Positions 23,030 to 30,025 of a stretch of 47,673 nucleotides of DNA are shown piece after piece. Position 1 is the stretch's first letter, and every line of letters begins with the position of its first letter. Source of the stretch: a virus; the IMG/VR virus record IMGVR_UViG_3300017917_000994, positions 1-47,673 of that record; one strand, 5' to 3'. A program made the position numbers and the translations under genes. The notes below the pieces were generated by a model that was not told the DNA's origin, ran no database searches, and worked only from the letters and a program-made list of their open reading frames with translations.

Positions 23030-23298
23030 ATTCATCAAACGTTCAAGAAATATTAGACATACTCCAAGAAGAATGTGGAGAACTTATTGTCTCTGCAAGC
23101 AAGGTTCGTAGATTTGGATTAGATAATAGTTATAAAAATGGCGGAACACAGCGTGAACACTTGACTCAAGAAGCAGGAGATGTTATGCTTATGATAGATC
23201 TATTAGTAGAAAATGGTGTATTCACTAGAGAATCATTAGAATCTGCTAAAGTAAAAAAATCAGACAAATTAAAAATATGGTCAAAAATTTATGAGTAA
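23026..23298 (+). CDS. MazG-like nucleotide pyrophosphohydrolase
   Basis: The product is 90 residues with the compact MazG layout: [12 protein letters not shown] near 15-26 and [12 protein letters not shown] near 49-60 supply the ExxE and ExxD metal ligands, with a GGTQREHL segment between them typical of phage versions. MazG enzymes hydrolyse (d)NTPs, or possibly ppGpp, to monophosphates. ATGA overlaps guaC, and its end overlaps queE by eight bases, so it is in the same transcript as the purine and deazaguanine genes. Confidence 0.75.
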   Translation: MNSSNVQEILDILQEECGELIVSASKVRRFGLDNSYKNGGTQREHLTQEAGDVMLMIDLLVENGVFTRESLESAKVKKSDKLKIWSKIYE

Positions 23299-24148
23299 AC
23301 TAAAAGTCAGTGAACTATTTTATAGTGTGCAAGGTGAAGGAAGATATATGGGTGTTCCTTCAATCTTTCTACGAACCTTTGGATGTAATTTTACCTGCGA
23401 TGGTTTCGGAATGCCAAGAGGAGAAAAATCAAATGAACGACACATTGTTGCAAGCAGTATTGAAAAATATAAACAATATAGAGATCTACCTCTTGTTCAT
23501 ACCGGTTGCGATTCTTATGCTAGTTGGGATCCTAGGTTCAAAGACCTTTCACCGCTACTTACAACAGACAGCGTTGCGGAGGCAATCGTTGAACTCCTCC
23601 CATATAAGAAATGGACACGAGAACATTTAGTAATTACTGGTGGAGAACCGTTACTTGGATGGCAAAAAGCCTACCCTGCGTTACTCGATCATCCTAAGAT
23701 GGATACACTCAAAGAAATTACTTTTGAAACAAATGGTACAATGCGCCTAACAAAAGATTTTAAAAAGTATCTAGAGGAATGGAAATGGAGACATGAAGGA
23801 TTTATTGATAGAGAAATTACTTTCAGCGTTAGTGCAAAACTTCCAGTCAGCGGTGAACCGTGGGAAGATGCAATTAAACCTAATGTTGTCTGTGATTACC
23901 AAAACGTCGGCTGGACTTATCTAAAATTTGTTGTTGCATCAGAGCAAGATATCGAAGATGCTCTTCGAGCAGTTGACGAATATCGTAGTGCTGGATTTGA
24001 AGGCGAAGTCTATATGATGCCCGTGGGAGGTGTCGAAAGTGTCTACAGCCTAAATAATAAGAATGTAGCATTGGCCTGTATGAAATACGGTCTAAGATAT
24101 AGTGATAGACTTCAAGTTCCTTTGTTTAAAAATGAATGGGGAACCTAA
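23291..24148 (+). CDS. queE: QueE-like radical SAM enzyme (7-carboxy-7-deazaguanine synthase)
   Basis: The product is 285 residues. SELFYSVQGEG at 7-17, FLRTFGCNFTC at 26-36, VITGGEPLL near 114 and FETNGT near 145 are QueE signatures. The three FeS-cluster cysteines appear to be C32, C36 and C73 (TGCDSYASWD), so about 36 residues separate the second and third instead of the usual two. The inserted segment carries charged, polar sequence; similar spacing is familiar to me in marine phage relatives. QueE rearranges carboxytetrahydropterin to the 7-deazaguanine ring, downstream of FolE and QueD. It supports a base-modification pathway ending in DpdA. Confidence 0.85.
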   Translation: MSKLKVSELFYSVQGEGRYMGVPSIFLRTFGCNFTCDGFGMPRGEKSNERHIVASSIEKYKQYRDLPLVHTGCDSYASWDPRFKDLSPLLTTDSVAEAIVELLPYKKWTREHLVITGGEPLLGWQKAYPALLDHPKMDTLKEITFETNGTMRLTKDFKKYLEEWKWRHEGFIDREITFSVSAKLPVSGEPWEDAIKPNVVCDYQNVGWTYLKFVVASEQDIEDALRAVDEYRSAGFEGEVYMMPVGGVESVYSLNNKNVALACMKYGLRYSDRLQVPLFKNEWGT

Positions 24149-24149
24149 T

Positions 24150-24590
24150 ATGAAAAATTTAATAAAGAAACTATTTGGTATAGATGAGATGGAAAAAACT
24201 CTAGCCGAAACTCAAAAAAAGTTTGAGGAGGTAGAGCATGCCAAAAAAGAAGTTGAAGGCAAATTAGAAAAAATTAATACAACAGCCTCGTCGCCTTTAT
24301 CCAAAGAAGAAGCTACAAAAAATCAAGAACCTTGGGTAGCTGTATTAGATACTAAAATAAACAAAGATAATGTCAGGAATGGCTTCTTTGAGCTTGACTG
24401 GAATGAGTATTTTATTGTACAATTAAAGTTAGCAGGATATTCTGGTTCATCTGAAGAACAAATTGTCGATCAATGGTTCCAAGATTTATGCCGTAATATT
24501 GGTGCAGAACAAGGGGTTGATATGGAAAGACGAGGATCTGGATATATCAATGTTAATAATATCGGTAACGGAAAATCAGAGATAAGTTAA
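24150..24590 (+). CDS. Conserved hypothetical protein with coiled coil
   Basis: The start is set at ATG 24150, just after the queE stop; an upstream in-frame start at 24102 would lie inside queE. The 146 residues begin MKNLIKKLFGI, a short basic amphipathic helix, then a Glu/Lys coiled coil to about 45. The C-terminal domain has NGFFELDWNEYFIVQLKLAG, VDQWFQDLCRNI and ending SGYINVNNIGNGKSEIS, which I recall as widely conserved in marine T4-like phages, function unknown. TAATG coupling to the nuclease gene. Confidence 0.6.
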   Translation: MKNLIKKLFGIDEMEKTLAETQKKFEEVEHAKKEVEGKLEKINTTASSPLSKEEATKNQEPWVAVLDTKINKDNVRNGFFELDWNEYFIVQLKLAGYSGSSEEQIVDQWFQDLCRNIGAEQGVDMERRGSGYINVNNIGNGKSEIS

Positions 24591-25576
24591 TGACTTATAT
24601 TTTAGTAGATACGGCTAATACTTTCTTTAGAGCTAGGCATGTTATCAGAGGTAACGCTGAAGAAAAAGTAGGCATGGCCATGCATATAACACTTAACTCA
24701 ATTAAAAAAGCATGGAAAGATTTTAACGGCAGTCATGTTATCTTCGCCTTAGAAGGTCGAAGCTGGCGAAAAGATCATTATGCACCATATAAACGTAACC
24801 GGTCCGAAGCTCGTGCGGCACTAAGCCCAAGAGAACAAGAAGAAGATAAACTTTTTTGGGAAACCTTTGATCAATTCAAAGAATTTGTTAGTACCAAAAC
24901 TAATTGCACTGTTCTTCATAATCCTGTATTAGAAGCAGACGATTTAATTGCCGGCTGGATTGCTAAACATCCCAACGACAATCATGTGATCATTTCCACA
25001 GACGGCGACTTTGCCCAGCTTATTGCGCCCAATGTTAAACAATACAATGGTGTTTCTGGTATCACTACTACCCACGAAGGCTATTTTGATGAAAAGGGCA
25101 AGGCTGTTTTAGATCAAAAGACTAAAGAAGTTAAACCGGCTCCTAATCCAGAATGGTTGTTATTTGAAAAATGTATGCGAGGCGACACCTCCGATAATAT
25201 CTTTAGTGCATATCCAGGTGTAAGAACTAAAGGTACTAAGAATAAAGTAGGCCTACAGGAAGCATTTGATGATAGAAACAACAAAGGCTGGGCTTGGAAT
25301 AATCTCATGTTACAAAGATGGGTAGACCACGAAGGTCAAGAGCACAGAGTAAAAGAATGTTATGAAAGAAACAAACTTCTCTGTGACCTTACTCTACAAC
25401 CAGAAAATATTAAATTAGAAATTAATAGAACAATCGACGAAGCTATTTCTTCTGCTAAGAATATTAGCCAGGTCGGAATTCGTCTATTAAAATTTTGCTC
25501 AGAATATGATTTAGTTAAGATCAGTGACAATGTGCAAAATTATGCAGAACCATTAAATGCGAGGTATATTCTATGA
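24590..25576 (+). CDS. rnh: FEN-type 5' nuclease (T4 RNase H type)
   Basis: This 328-residue protein carries FEN/5'-exonuclease signatures: ILVDTANTFFRARH at the start, GRSWRKDHYAPYKRNRSE near 56, LEADDLIAGWI near 115 and IISTDGDFAQLIAPNV near 134 with metal-binding acids, and MRGDTSDNIFSAYPGV near 199, the second metal site and helix-hairpin region. T4 RNase H removes RNA primers and flaps on the lagging strand. Length is similar to T4 Rnh (305). Placement with replication genes elsewhere in the window fits. It overlaps the next gene by ATGA. Confidence 0.88.
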   Translation: MTYILVDTANTFFRARHVIRGNAEEKVGMAMHITLNSIKKAWKDFNGSHVIFALEGRSWRKDHYAPYKRNRSEARAALSPREQEEDKLFWETFDQFKEFVSTKTNCTVLHNPVLEADDLIAGWIAKHPNDNHVIISTDGDFAQLIAPNVKQYNGVSGITTTHEGYFDEKGKAVLDQKTKEVKPAPNPEWLLFEKCMRGDTSDNIFSAYPGVRTKGTKNKVGLQEAFDDRNNKGWAWNNLMLQRWVDHEGQEHRVKECYERNKLLCDLTLQPENIKLEINRTIDEAISSAKNISQVGIRLLKFCSEYDLVKISDNVQNYAEPLNARYIL

Positions 25577-26049
25577 GTGCTATAGCAAAAATTTTAGTAC
25601 CAAACAAAACATGGCTTGTAGAAGATGGGGGCAAGAAGGTGGGAACTTTAAACAAAGAAAAGAAAGGATATACTTTTCTTGTCAGAGGTCAAAAGATAGA
25701 AATTAAAAAATCTGATATAAGCCAAACACTAGGTATAACTTTACCAGAATCTTCAATCATTAAAACGGCCAAAGAAGCATCTTTAGATCATAACGTTTAT
25801 GATTTCCCTTGTTCAAGCCGGCCACATAACCCTGTTTACAATATTAAAAAGAAATTACCTATCTATTCCAAGAGTTTAAAGAGTAAAAGCCTTTACTGTG
25901 CAGGTTATTACATTATTAAATTTAGAAAAGGATGGGTTAAAAGCTATTGTCCTAAGTTAATTACCTTAGAAAGGTATCCTTATCAAGGACCTTTTAAAAC
26001 AGAAGAACAAATGAAGAATGCTCTAAATAACACGAGTAAAGAAAAATGA
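25573..26049 (+). CDS. Conserved hypothetical protein
   Basis: The product is 158 residues and basic. The first 55 residues form a small beta-rich domain (KTWLVEDGGKKVGTLNKEKKGYTFL); the second part holds LPIYSKSLKSKSLYCAGYYIIKF and YQGPFKTEEQM, blocks I recall from marine T4-like phages. No catalytic motif or metal site is obvious. It is coupled by ATGA to the 5' nuclease gene and to the next small gene, which hints at a replication or repair link. Confidence 0.55.
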   Translation: MSAIAKILVPNKTWLVEDGGKKVGTLNKEKKGYTFLVRGQKIEIKKSDISQTLGITLPESSIIKTAKEASLDHNVYDFPCSSRPHNPVYNIKKKLPIYSKSLKSKSLYCAGYYIIKFRKGWVKSYCPKLITLERYPYQGPFKTEEQMKNALNNTSKEK

Positions 26050-26270
26050 ACAATATTAACACAGGACCAATAGAAAACTTTCTAGAAAAGGCAAGAATTG
26101 CCAGTAAAAACGGTTCTAAAACGTTGATTCTTGACGTAAAAGAAGCGCAAATACTTTCAGAATGCCTAAGTGTTGTAATGACTAGATTAGTAAGCAAATT
26201 ATCAACGGAAATAGAAAACAAACCAGATAACGTTCAGATTACTGTAAAAATGGATGGCGGAAATCTATAA
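26046..26270 (+). CDS. Small hypothetical helical protein
   Basis: These 74 residues overlap the previous gene by ATGA. A long amphipathic helical region (IENFLEKARIASKNGSKTLILDVKEA) leads into a second helix and a short strand at the end (NVQITVKMDGGNL). No family recognised and no Cys or catalytic motif. Confidence 0.5.
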   Translation: MNNINTGPIENFLEKARIASKNGSKTLILDVKEAQILSECLSVVMTRLVSKLSTEIENKPDNVQITVKMDGGNL

Positions 26271-26276
26271 AATACT

Positions 26277-26312
26277 AATAAATATGTACGTAGAGAATTG
26301 GAGCGTACATAT
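26277..26312 (+). promoter_or_regulatory. Late-promoter-like box overlapping an RBS hairpin
   Basis: ATATGTACG (26282-26290) and CGTACATAT (26304-26312) are perfect 9-bp inverted repeats around a 13-base loop. The loop carries the Shine-Dalgarno GGAG (26300-26303), and the ATG begins at 26313, the first base after the stem. AATAAATA (26277-26284, 7 of 8 bases of the T4 late consensus) overlaps the left arm. A late transcript would start near 26290 and lack that arm. T4 genes e, soc, 49 and I-TevI are regulated by this kind of arrangement. Confidence 0.5.
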
Positions 26313-26624
26313 ATGTCAAGGCCTAAACCAAAAGTTCTTCTAGAACTTACAAATAAGAAAACATACAAAACCGAACAGGTTCTAGAAGCCGAAGCCATTT
26401 GGGCTGTATTTTATAAGAACAAACCGGTTAATCTTAAGACTACCAGTATAGTGGCTCAACAAATTGGCCCTAAATACAAAAAGGTTAGTTTCTCAAACAG
26501 TGGACATGCCTTTAATTTGGCAGAAAAACTTAATAAAATTTTTGGATGTGAGGATTTTTCCGTAGTAAAACTTACCAGCGGGGAAGCTGTTAAAGACGAT
26601 GGATCAAAAAATTCAGCTAACTAA
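26313..26624 (+). CDS. Conserved hypothetical protein, hairpin-controlled start
   Basis: The ATG at 26313 is chosen over an in-frame TTG at 26298 that lies inside the hairpin loop and would overlap the GGAG. The 103 residues are basic with KPKVLLELTNKKTYKTEQVLEAEAIWAVFYKNKPVNL in the first half, a pattern of strand and helix that I recall from marine phage hypotheticals. No catalytic motif. It overlaps the next gene by 26 bases. Late or otherwise conditional expression is inferred from the upstream hairpin. Confidence 0.5.
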   Translation: MSRPKPKVLLELTNKKTYKTEQVLEAEAIWAVFYKNKPVNLKTTSIVAQQIGPKYKKVSFSNSGHAFNLAEKLNKIFGCEDFSVVKLTSGEAVKDDGSKNSAN

Positions 26625-26988
26625 GACCTTTTTAGATCAATTAGGCATAGAAACAACAACTAAAAATATATCAGATTGGCATCACCTTTGGTGGCAAAAT
26701 CCTAGAAAAAATAAAAACTACGGTTTCCGTTTAACAAAAAGAGGTTTAGAAGATTTTGAATCCAAAATTGGACTAAAGTCTTATAAAATAACCTTTCCAC
26801 AGCCCTTAGCAACAATATCTAGCCAATTTATACTTAGGTTAGACAAATTCATAGACAGCCCATTTTACCTAGATAATAGGTATATCAAAGTATTCAAAGA
26901 AAGAGTAGCCATAGAGCTAATACTTTTTGGAGGAGATCTTCCAAAATATCTAGAATCTAAGCATCTGTCGCTAAAAAACAACAAATAA
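26599..26988 (+). CDS. Conserved hypothetical protein (Trp-rich N-terminus)
   Basis: The product is 129 residues. The segment SDWHHLWWQNPRKNKNYGFRLTKRGLEDF near 25-53, followed by SYKITFPQPL and YIKVFKERVAIELILFGGDL, belongs to a small family I recall from many marine phages with no function assigned. It looks like a compact alpha/beta protein. It ends the long gene run before the MoxR promoter. Confidence 0.55.
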   Translation: MDQKIQLTKTFLDQLGIETTTKNISDWHHLWWQNPRKNKNYGFRLTKRGLEDFESKIGLKSYKITFPQPLATISSQFILRLDKFIDSPFYLDNRYIKVFKERVAIELILFGGDLPKYLESKHLSLKNNK

Positions 26989-26992
26989 ATCA

Positions 26993-27021
26993 TTGACTTT
27001 GCCTGCAAGTGACCGTATAAT
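26993..27021 (+). promoter_or_regulatory. Strong sigma70-type promoter before the MoxR ATPase
   Basis: TTGACT (26993-26998), 17-base spacer, perfect TATAAT (27016-27021). Transcription should start near 27028, leaving a 25-base leader with AAGAGG before the ATG at 27054. It is among the best promoter matches in the window and predicts high early expression. Confidence 0.85.
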
Positions 27022-27053
27022 AATAGAACACTAACACTTTTTAAGAGGCAAAG

Positions 27054-28136
27054 ATGGCAGAAAAAATTAGTTCAAACCGCACTGTTAGCCCTAACGAAGC
27101 TAAGGCTGCTCTGCGTAAATGTATCAAAATTAAGCGACCCGTTTTTATGTGGGGTCCTCCGGGTATTGGCAAGAGTGATATTGTAAAACAGATCGGTGAC
27201 GAGCAAGAACGCGAAGTCATTGACGTGCGTTTGAGTCTTTGGGAACCCACTGACATCAAAGGTATTCCTTATTACAATAGCCAAGCTAATACTATGAGCT
27301 GGGCGCCTCCGGCAGAATTGCCCACTGATCCAGATAGCACCGCTATTTTGTTCTTGGATGAATTGAATTCTGCGGCTCCTGCAACCCAGGCAGCGGCATA
27401 TCAATTGGTATTGAACCGCCGTGTTGGTACTTATGTACTTCCAAAAGGTGTTAGCATTGTTGCCGCAGGTAACCGTGAAACTGACAAAGGTGTTACTTAT
27501 CGTATGCCTGCTCCGTTGGCTAACCGTTTCTTGCATTTGGAACTCCGCACTGACTTTGAGGATTGGTTGCAATGGGCTACCAATAACAAAGTTCACGAGC
27601 AGGTTGTTGGTTATGTTGGCTTTGCCAAGCAAGACCTATATGACTTTGATCCAAAGTCTGCTAGCCGCTCGTTTGCCACTCCCCGTTCTTGGAGTTTCGT
27701 TAGTGAACTTCTCCAAGATGAAGACTTGCCAGAAAACACTTTAACTGATTTGGTTGCAGGTGCTGTTGGTGAAGGTCTTGCTGTTAAGTTTATGGCTCAC
27801 CGTAAGGTTGCCAAGCAGATGCCCAACCCTACTGAGATCCTTTCGGGTAAGGTTGATAAATGTAATATTAAAGAAATCTCTGCTATGTACTCTCTAACTA
27901 TTAGCCTTTGCTATGAGCTTCAAGAGGCAGATAAGAAGAAAGTTAAAGGTTGGGACGACATGGCTGATAACTTCTTTAAGTTTATGATGGATAATTTCCC
28001 AACTGAGTTGGTAGTTATGGGTGCCAAAGTGGCTCTTACTAATTACAATCTTCCGTTTGATGCTAGCAAGCTCAAACACTTTGATAAGTTCCATGACAAG
28101 TATGGAAAATACATTATCCAAGCAATGGAGGGATAA
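27054..28136 (+). CDS. MoxR-family AAA+ ATPase
   Basis: This product of 360 residues has Walker A GPPGIGKS at 34-41, Walker B ILFLDELN at 98-105, sensor 1 at AAGNRETD near 136 and an arginine-finger region at LANRFLHLEL near 155. The order and spacing fit MoxR AAA+ ATPases, which act with VWA-domain partners to remodel or load metal into protein complexes. The next gene is such a partner. The region uses more GC-rich codons and runs of Gly/Thr codons unlike its neighbours, consistent with high expression or separate origin. A terminator follows. Confidence 0.88.
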   Translation: MAEKISSNRTVSPNEAKAALRKCIKIKRPVFMWGPPGIGKSDIVKQIGDEQEREVIDVRLSLWEPTDIKGIPYYNSQANTMSWAPPAELPTDPDSTAILFLDELNSAAPATQAAAYQLVLNRRVGTYVLPKGVSIVAAGNRETDKGVTYRMPAPLANRFLHLELRTDFEDWLQWATNNKVHEQVVGYVGFAKQDLYDFDPKSASRSFATPRSWSFVSELLQDEDLPENTLTDLVAGAVGEGLAVKFMAHRKVAKQMPNPTEILSGKVDKCNIKEISAMYSLTISLCYELQEADKKKVKGWDDMADNFFKFMMDNFPTELVVMGAKVALTNYNLPFDASKLKHFDKFHDKYGKYIIQAMEG

Positions 28137-28140
28137 AATT

Positions 28141-28162
28141 GGGCCCATTAGGGCCCTTTTTT
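28141..28162 (+). terminator. Rho-independent terminator after the MoxR gene
   Basis: GGGCCC (28141-28146), ATTA loop, GGGCCC (28151-28156), then six T (28157-28162). The stem is self-complementary GC, so it is stable. It begins four bases after the MoxR stop and precedes the next promoter directly. Confidence 0.9.
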
Positions 28163-28164
28163 AC

Positions 28165-28193
28165 TTGCAAAAATACAATTTTGAGTATATAAT
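28165..28193 (+). promoter_or_regulatory. Sigma70-type promoter before the VWA/metallopeptidase gene
   Basis: TTGCAA (28165-28170), 17-base spacer, perfect TATAAT (28188-28193), three bases past the terminator's T-run. Transcription would start near 28200; AAAGGAT precedes the ATG at 28218. MoxR and its partner therefore have separate promoters despite being adjacent. Confidence 0.75.
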
Positions 28194-28217
28194 TATACAA
28201 TAATTGAAAGGATAGAT

Positions 28218-29477
28218 ATGACTTCCGTAATGAAAACCGAAAAAATTCGTAAGCCTACTAAGACTAAGAACTTTAGCGAAAATGAAAAGAACAAAATCCT
28301 TGATAAATTGATTACTGCCCGAGTCGGTTTGTTGTTGCGTCATCCTTTCTTTGGCAACCTTGCTACTCGTATGAAGCTGGTAGAAGCCAGTGACTGGTGT
28401 GCTACTTTGGCTACCGATGGTCGTAATTTTTATTACAATCTAGAATTTGTAGATAAGCTCAAACCCAAAGAAGCAGAATTTGGATTTGCACATGAAGTTC
28501 TTCATAATGTATTTGATCACCTAGGTCGACGTGATGGACGAGATCCTCAAATTTCTAACATTGCCGCAGACTTTGCTGTCAACCAAATTCTAAAAGATGA
28601 AAAAATTGGAGAAGTGCCTACCTGGATTAAAATTTTCCAAGATAACAAATATCGTGGTTGGAGTTATGAGCAAATCTATCAGGACCTATATGATAAGTGT
28701 GAAAAAATTGATATCTCTAAACTAGGAGAGCTCCTAGACGAGCACCTTGATGACGAAGATGGCAACGGTGACGACGGCGACGGAGAGGAAATAGATGGCA
28801 GCGGTAAGGGCCGGCCTCGTATCAGCCCAGAGGAGCGTAAAAAGATCCGTGACGAGATCAAAGAGGCTATGATTGCCGCGGCACAGAGTGCCGGTGCAGG
28901 CAAGGTTCCAGCAGGTGTAGCCCGAATGATTCAAAATCTTACTGAGCCTAAGATGGATTGGCGTCAACTGTTACGCATGAATATTCAAAGTATTCTTAAA
29001 AGTAACTTTAGCTTTACCCGTCCTAATCGTAAAAGTCAACATTGCGGTGCTGTACTTCCAGGTATGCTCAACGACGAAACCATCGATGTTAGCGTTGCAA
29101 TTGACATGAGTGGTAGTATTTCGGATGCTCAGGCCAACGATTTTATCAGCGAAGTTAAAGGCATCATGGATGAGTATGTTGACTTTAAGCTAGATATCTG
29201 GTGCTTTGATACCAATGTATACAATTATGCTCAATTTACTGGCGATAATGCCGACGAAATCCTTGAATATAAAGTAGCAGGAGGTGGCGGTACCGACTTT
29301 GAAGCTAATTGGACGTTTATGAAAGATCAAGGCATTGAGCCCAAAAAGTTTATTATGTTTACTGATGGCTACCCTTGCGGTAGCTGGGGAGATGAAGAAT
29401 ACTGTGATACACTATTTGTAATTCACGGAAATGACAGTATCATTTCTCCATTCGGTCAAACTGCATATTATAAATAA
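28218..29477 (+). CDS. VWA-like protein with metallopeptidase (HExxH) N-terminal domain, MoxR partner
   Basis: The 419-residue product has AHEVLHNVFDH at 91-101 (HExxH...H zinc motif) in an N-terminal domain of the DUF2201 type, an acidic linker at about 177-200 (DDEDGNGDDGDGEE), a helical part, and a C-terminal VWA-like domain with VAIDMSGSIS at 293-302 (MIDAS DxSxS) and a GGGTDFE segment near 355. This architecture is that of predicted metallopeptidases paired with MoxR ATPases in bacteria. In a phage it may process or remodel a host or virion complex; the target is unknown. It has its own promoter. Confidence 0.85.
   Translation: MTSVMKTEKIRKPTKTKNFSENEKNKILDKLITARVGLLLRHPFFGNLATRMKLVEASDWCATLATDGRNFYYNLEFVDKLKPKEAEFGFAHEVLHNVFDHLGRRDGRDPQISNIAADFAVNQILKDEKIGEVPTWIKIFQDNKYRGWSYEQIYQDLYDKCEKIDISKLGELLDEHLDDEDGNGDDGDGEEIDGSGKGRPRISPEERKKIRDEIKEAMIAAAQSAGAGKVPAGVARMIQNLTEPKMDWRQLLRMNIQSILKSNFSFTRPNRKSQHCGAVLPGMLNDETIDVSVAIDMSGSISDAQANDFISEVKGIMDEYVDFKLDIWCFDTNVYNYAQFTGDNADEILEYKVAGGGGTDFEANWTFMKDQGIEPKKFIMFTDGYPCGSWGDEEYCDTLFVIHGNDSIISPFGQTAYYK
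29469..29476 (+). promoter_or_regulatory. Exact T4 late-promoter consensus TATAAATA
   Basis: The octamer lies in the last codons and stop of the VWA gene (Tyr-Tyr-Lys-stop). A start near 29482 would leave a leader of about eight bases before the ATG at 29490, which has only a weak AGG. The exact match supports late expression of the small genes 29490-30625, but chance occurrence in AT-rich DNA is possible. Confidence 0.4.
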
Positions 29478-29489
29478 TATAGGTATATA

Positions 29490-29771
29490 ATGGCATTAAG
29501 CAGAGGTAGTATCAATCCACTTAACTTACTAGGAGTAAGAAAATTAGGATTTACTCCTCCGCATTTTGCCAAAACTTATATTGACAACATCGGTGAAATG
29601 ACAAATATAGATAATTGGATTTATCAAAATTTAAATAGCCGATATTGTCTAAAGAAAACTTATATTGTAAGCTCTAACAACAAAATGATAGAAGCCTGCG
29701 AGATAGGCATCGAAGATCCTAAAGAGCTAACGATGCTAAGTTTAGGATGTCCATTTATACATAAGAAATAG
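29490..29771 (+). CDS. Conserved small hypothetical protein
   Basis: The product is 93 residues. The N-terminus is polar then basic (SRGSINPLNLLGVRKLGFTPPHF), with an INNW-like WIYQNLNSRYCLKKTYIV middle and a CEIG...CPFIHKK end holding two of the three Cys. It is read from an ATG after a weak ribosome site, downstream of an exact late-promoter motif. I recall similar small proteins in marine T4-like phages; function unknown. Confidence 0.55.
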   Translation: MALSRGSINPLNLLGVRKLGFTPPHFAKTYIDNIGEMTNIDNWIYQNLNSRYCLKKTYIVSSNNKMIEACEIGIEDPKELTMLSLGCPFIHKK

Positions 29772-29782
29772 GAGAATTATAA

Positions 29783-30013
29783 ATGTCAAACGAAGAAGTA
29801 CAAGGTATTCAAGGCGAACAGGCAGCACCTTCGCCCGAATTAACTGTCACTGACTTGCAAAATATTAGAGCTATCATCGACGCGGCTTCAAGACGAGGAG
29901 CGTTCGGTGCTAGCGAAATGGCCGCAGTTGGCACTGTCTATAATAAATTAGATTCCTTTCTAAATGCCGTTGTACCGCAACAGACAGCTGAACAACAATC
30001 AAACGGCGTTTAA
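29783..30013 (+). CDS. Conserved small hypothetical protein (RGAFGASEM family)
   Basis: This product of 76 residues starts after AGGAG. Disordered ends flank a core, ELTVTDLQNIRAIIDAASRRGAFGASEMAAVGTVYNKLDSFL, that I recall from cyanophages and other marine T4-like phages in the same neighbourhood. The core is two helices around an RGAFG turn. Function unknown. Confidence 0.65.
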   Translation: MSNEEVQGIQGEQAAPSPELTVTDLQNIRAIIDAASRRGAFGASEMAAVGTVYNKLDSFLNAVVPQQTAEQQSNGV

Positions 30014-30025
30014 AAGGAGAATGGT

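Noticed and set aside
28679-28967. Minus-strand open frames opposite the acidic linker of the VWA gene
   Set aside because: They are low-complexity shadows of the Asp/Glu-rich coding strand with no ribosome site.
29778-29785. TATAAATG as a late promoter before 29783
   Set aside because: The motif contains the ATG itself, so transcription would start inside the gene.
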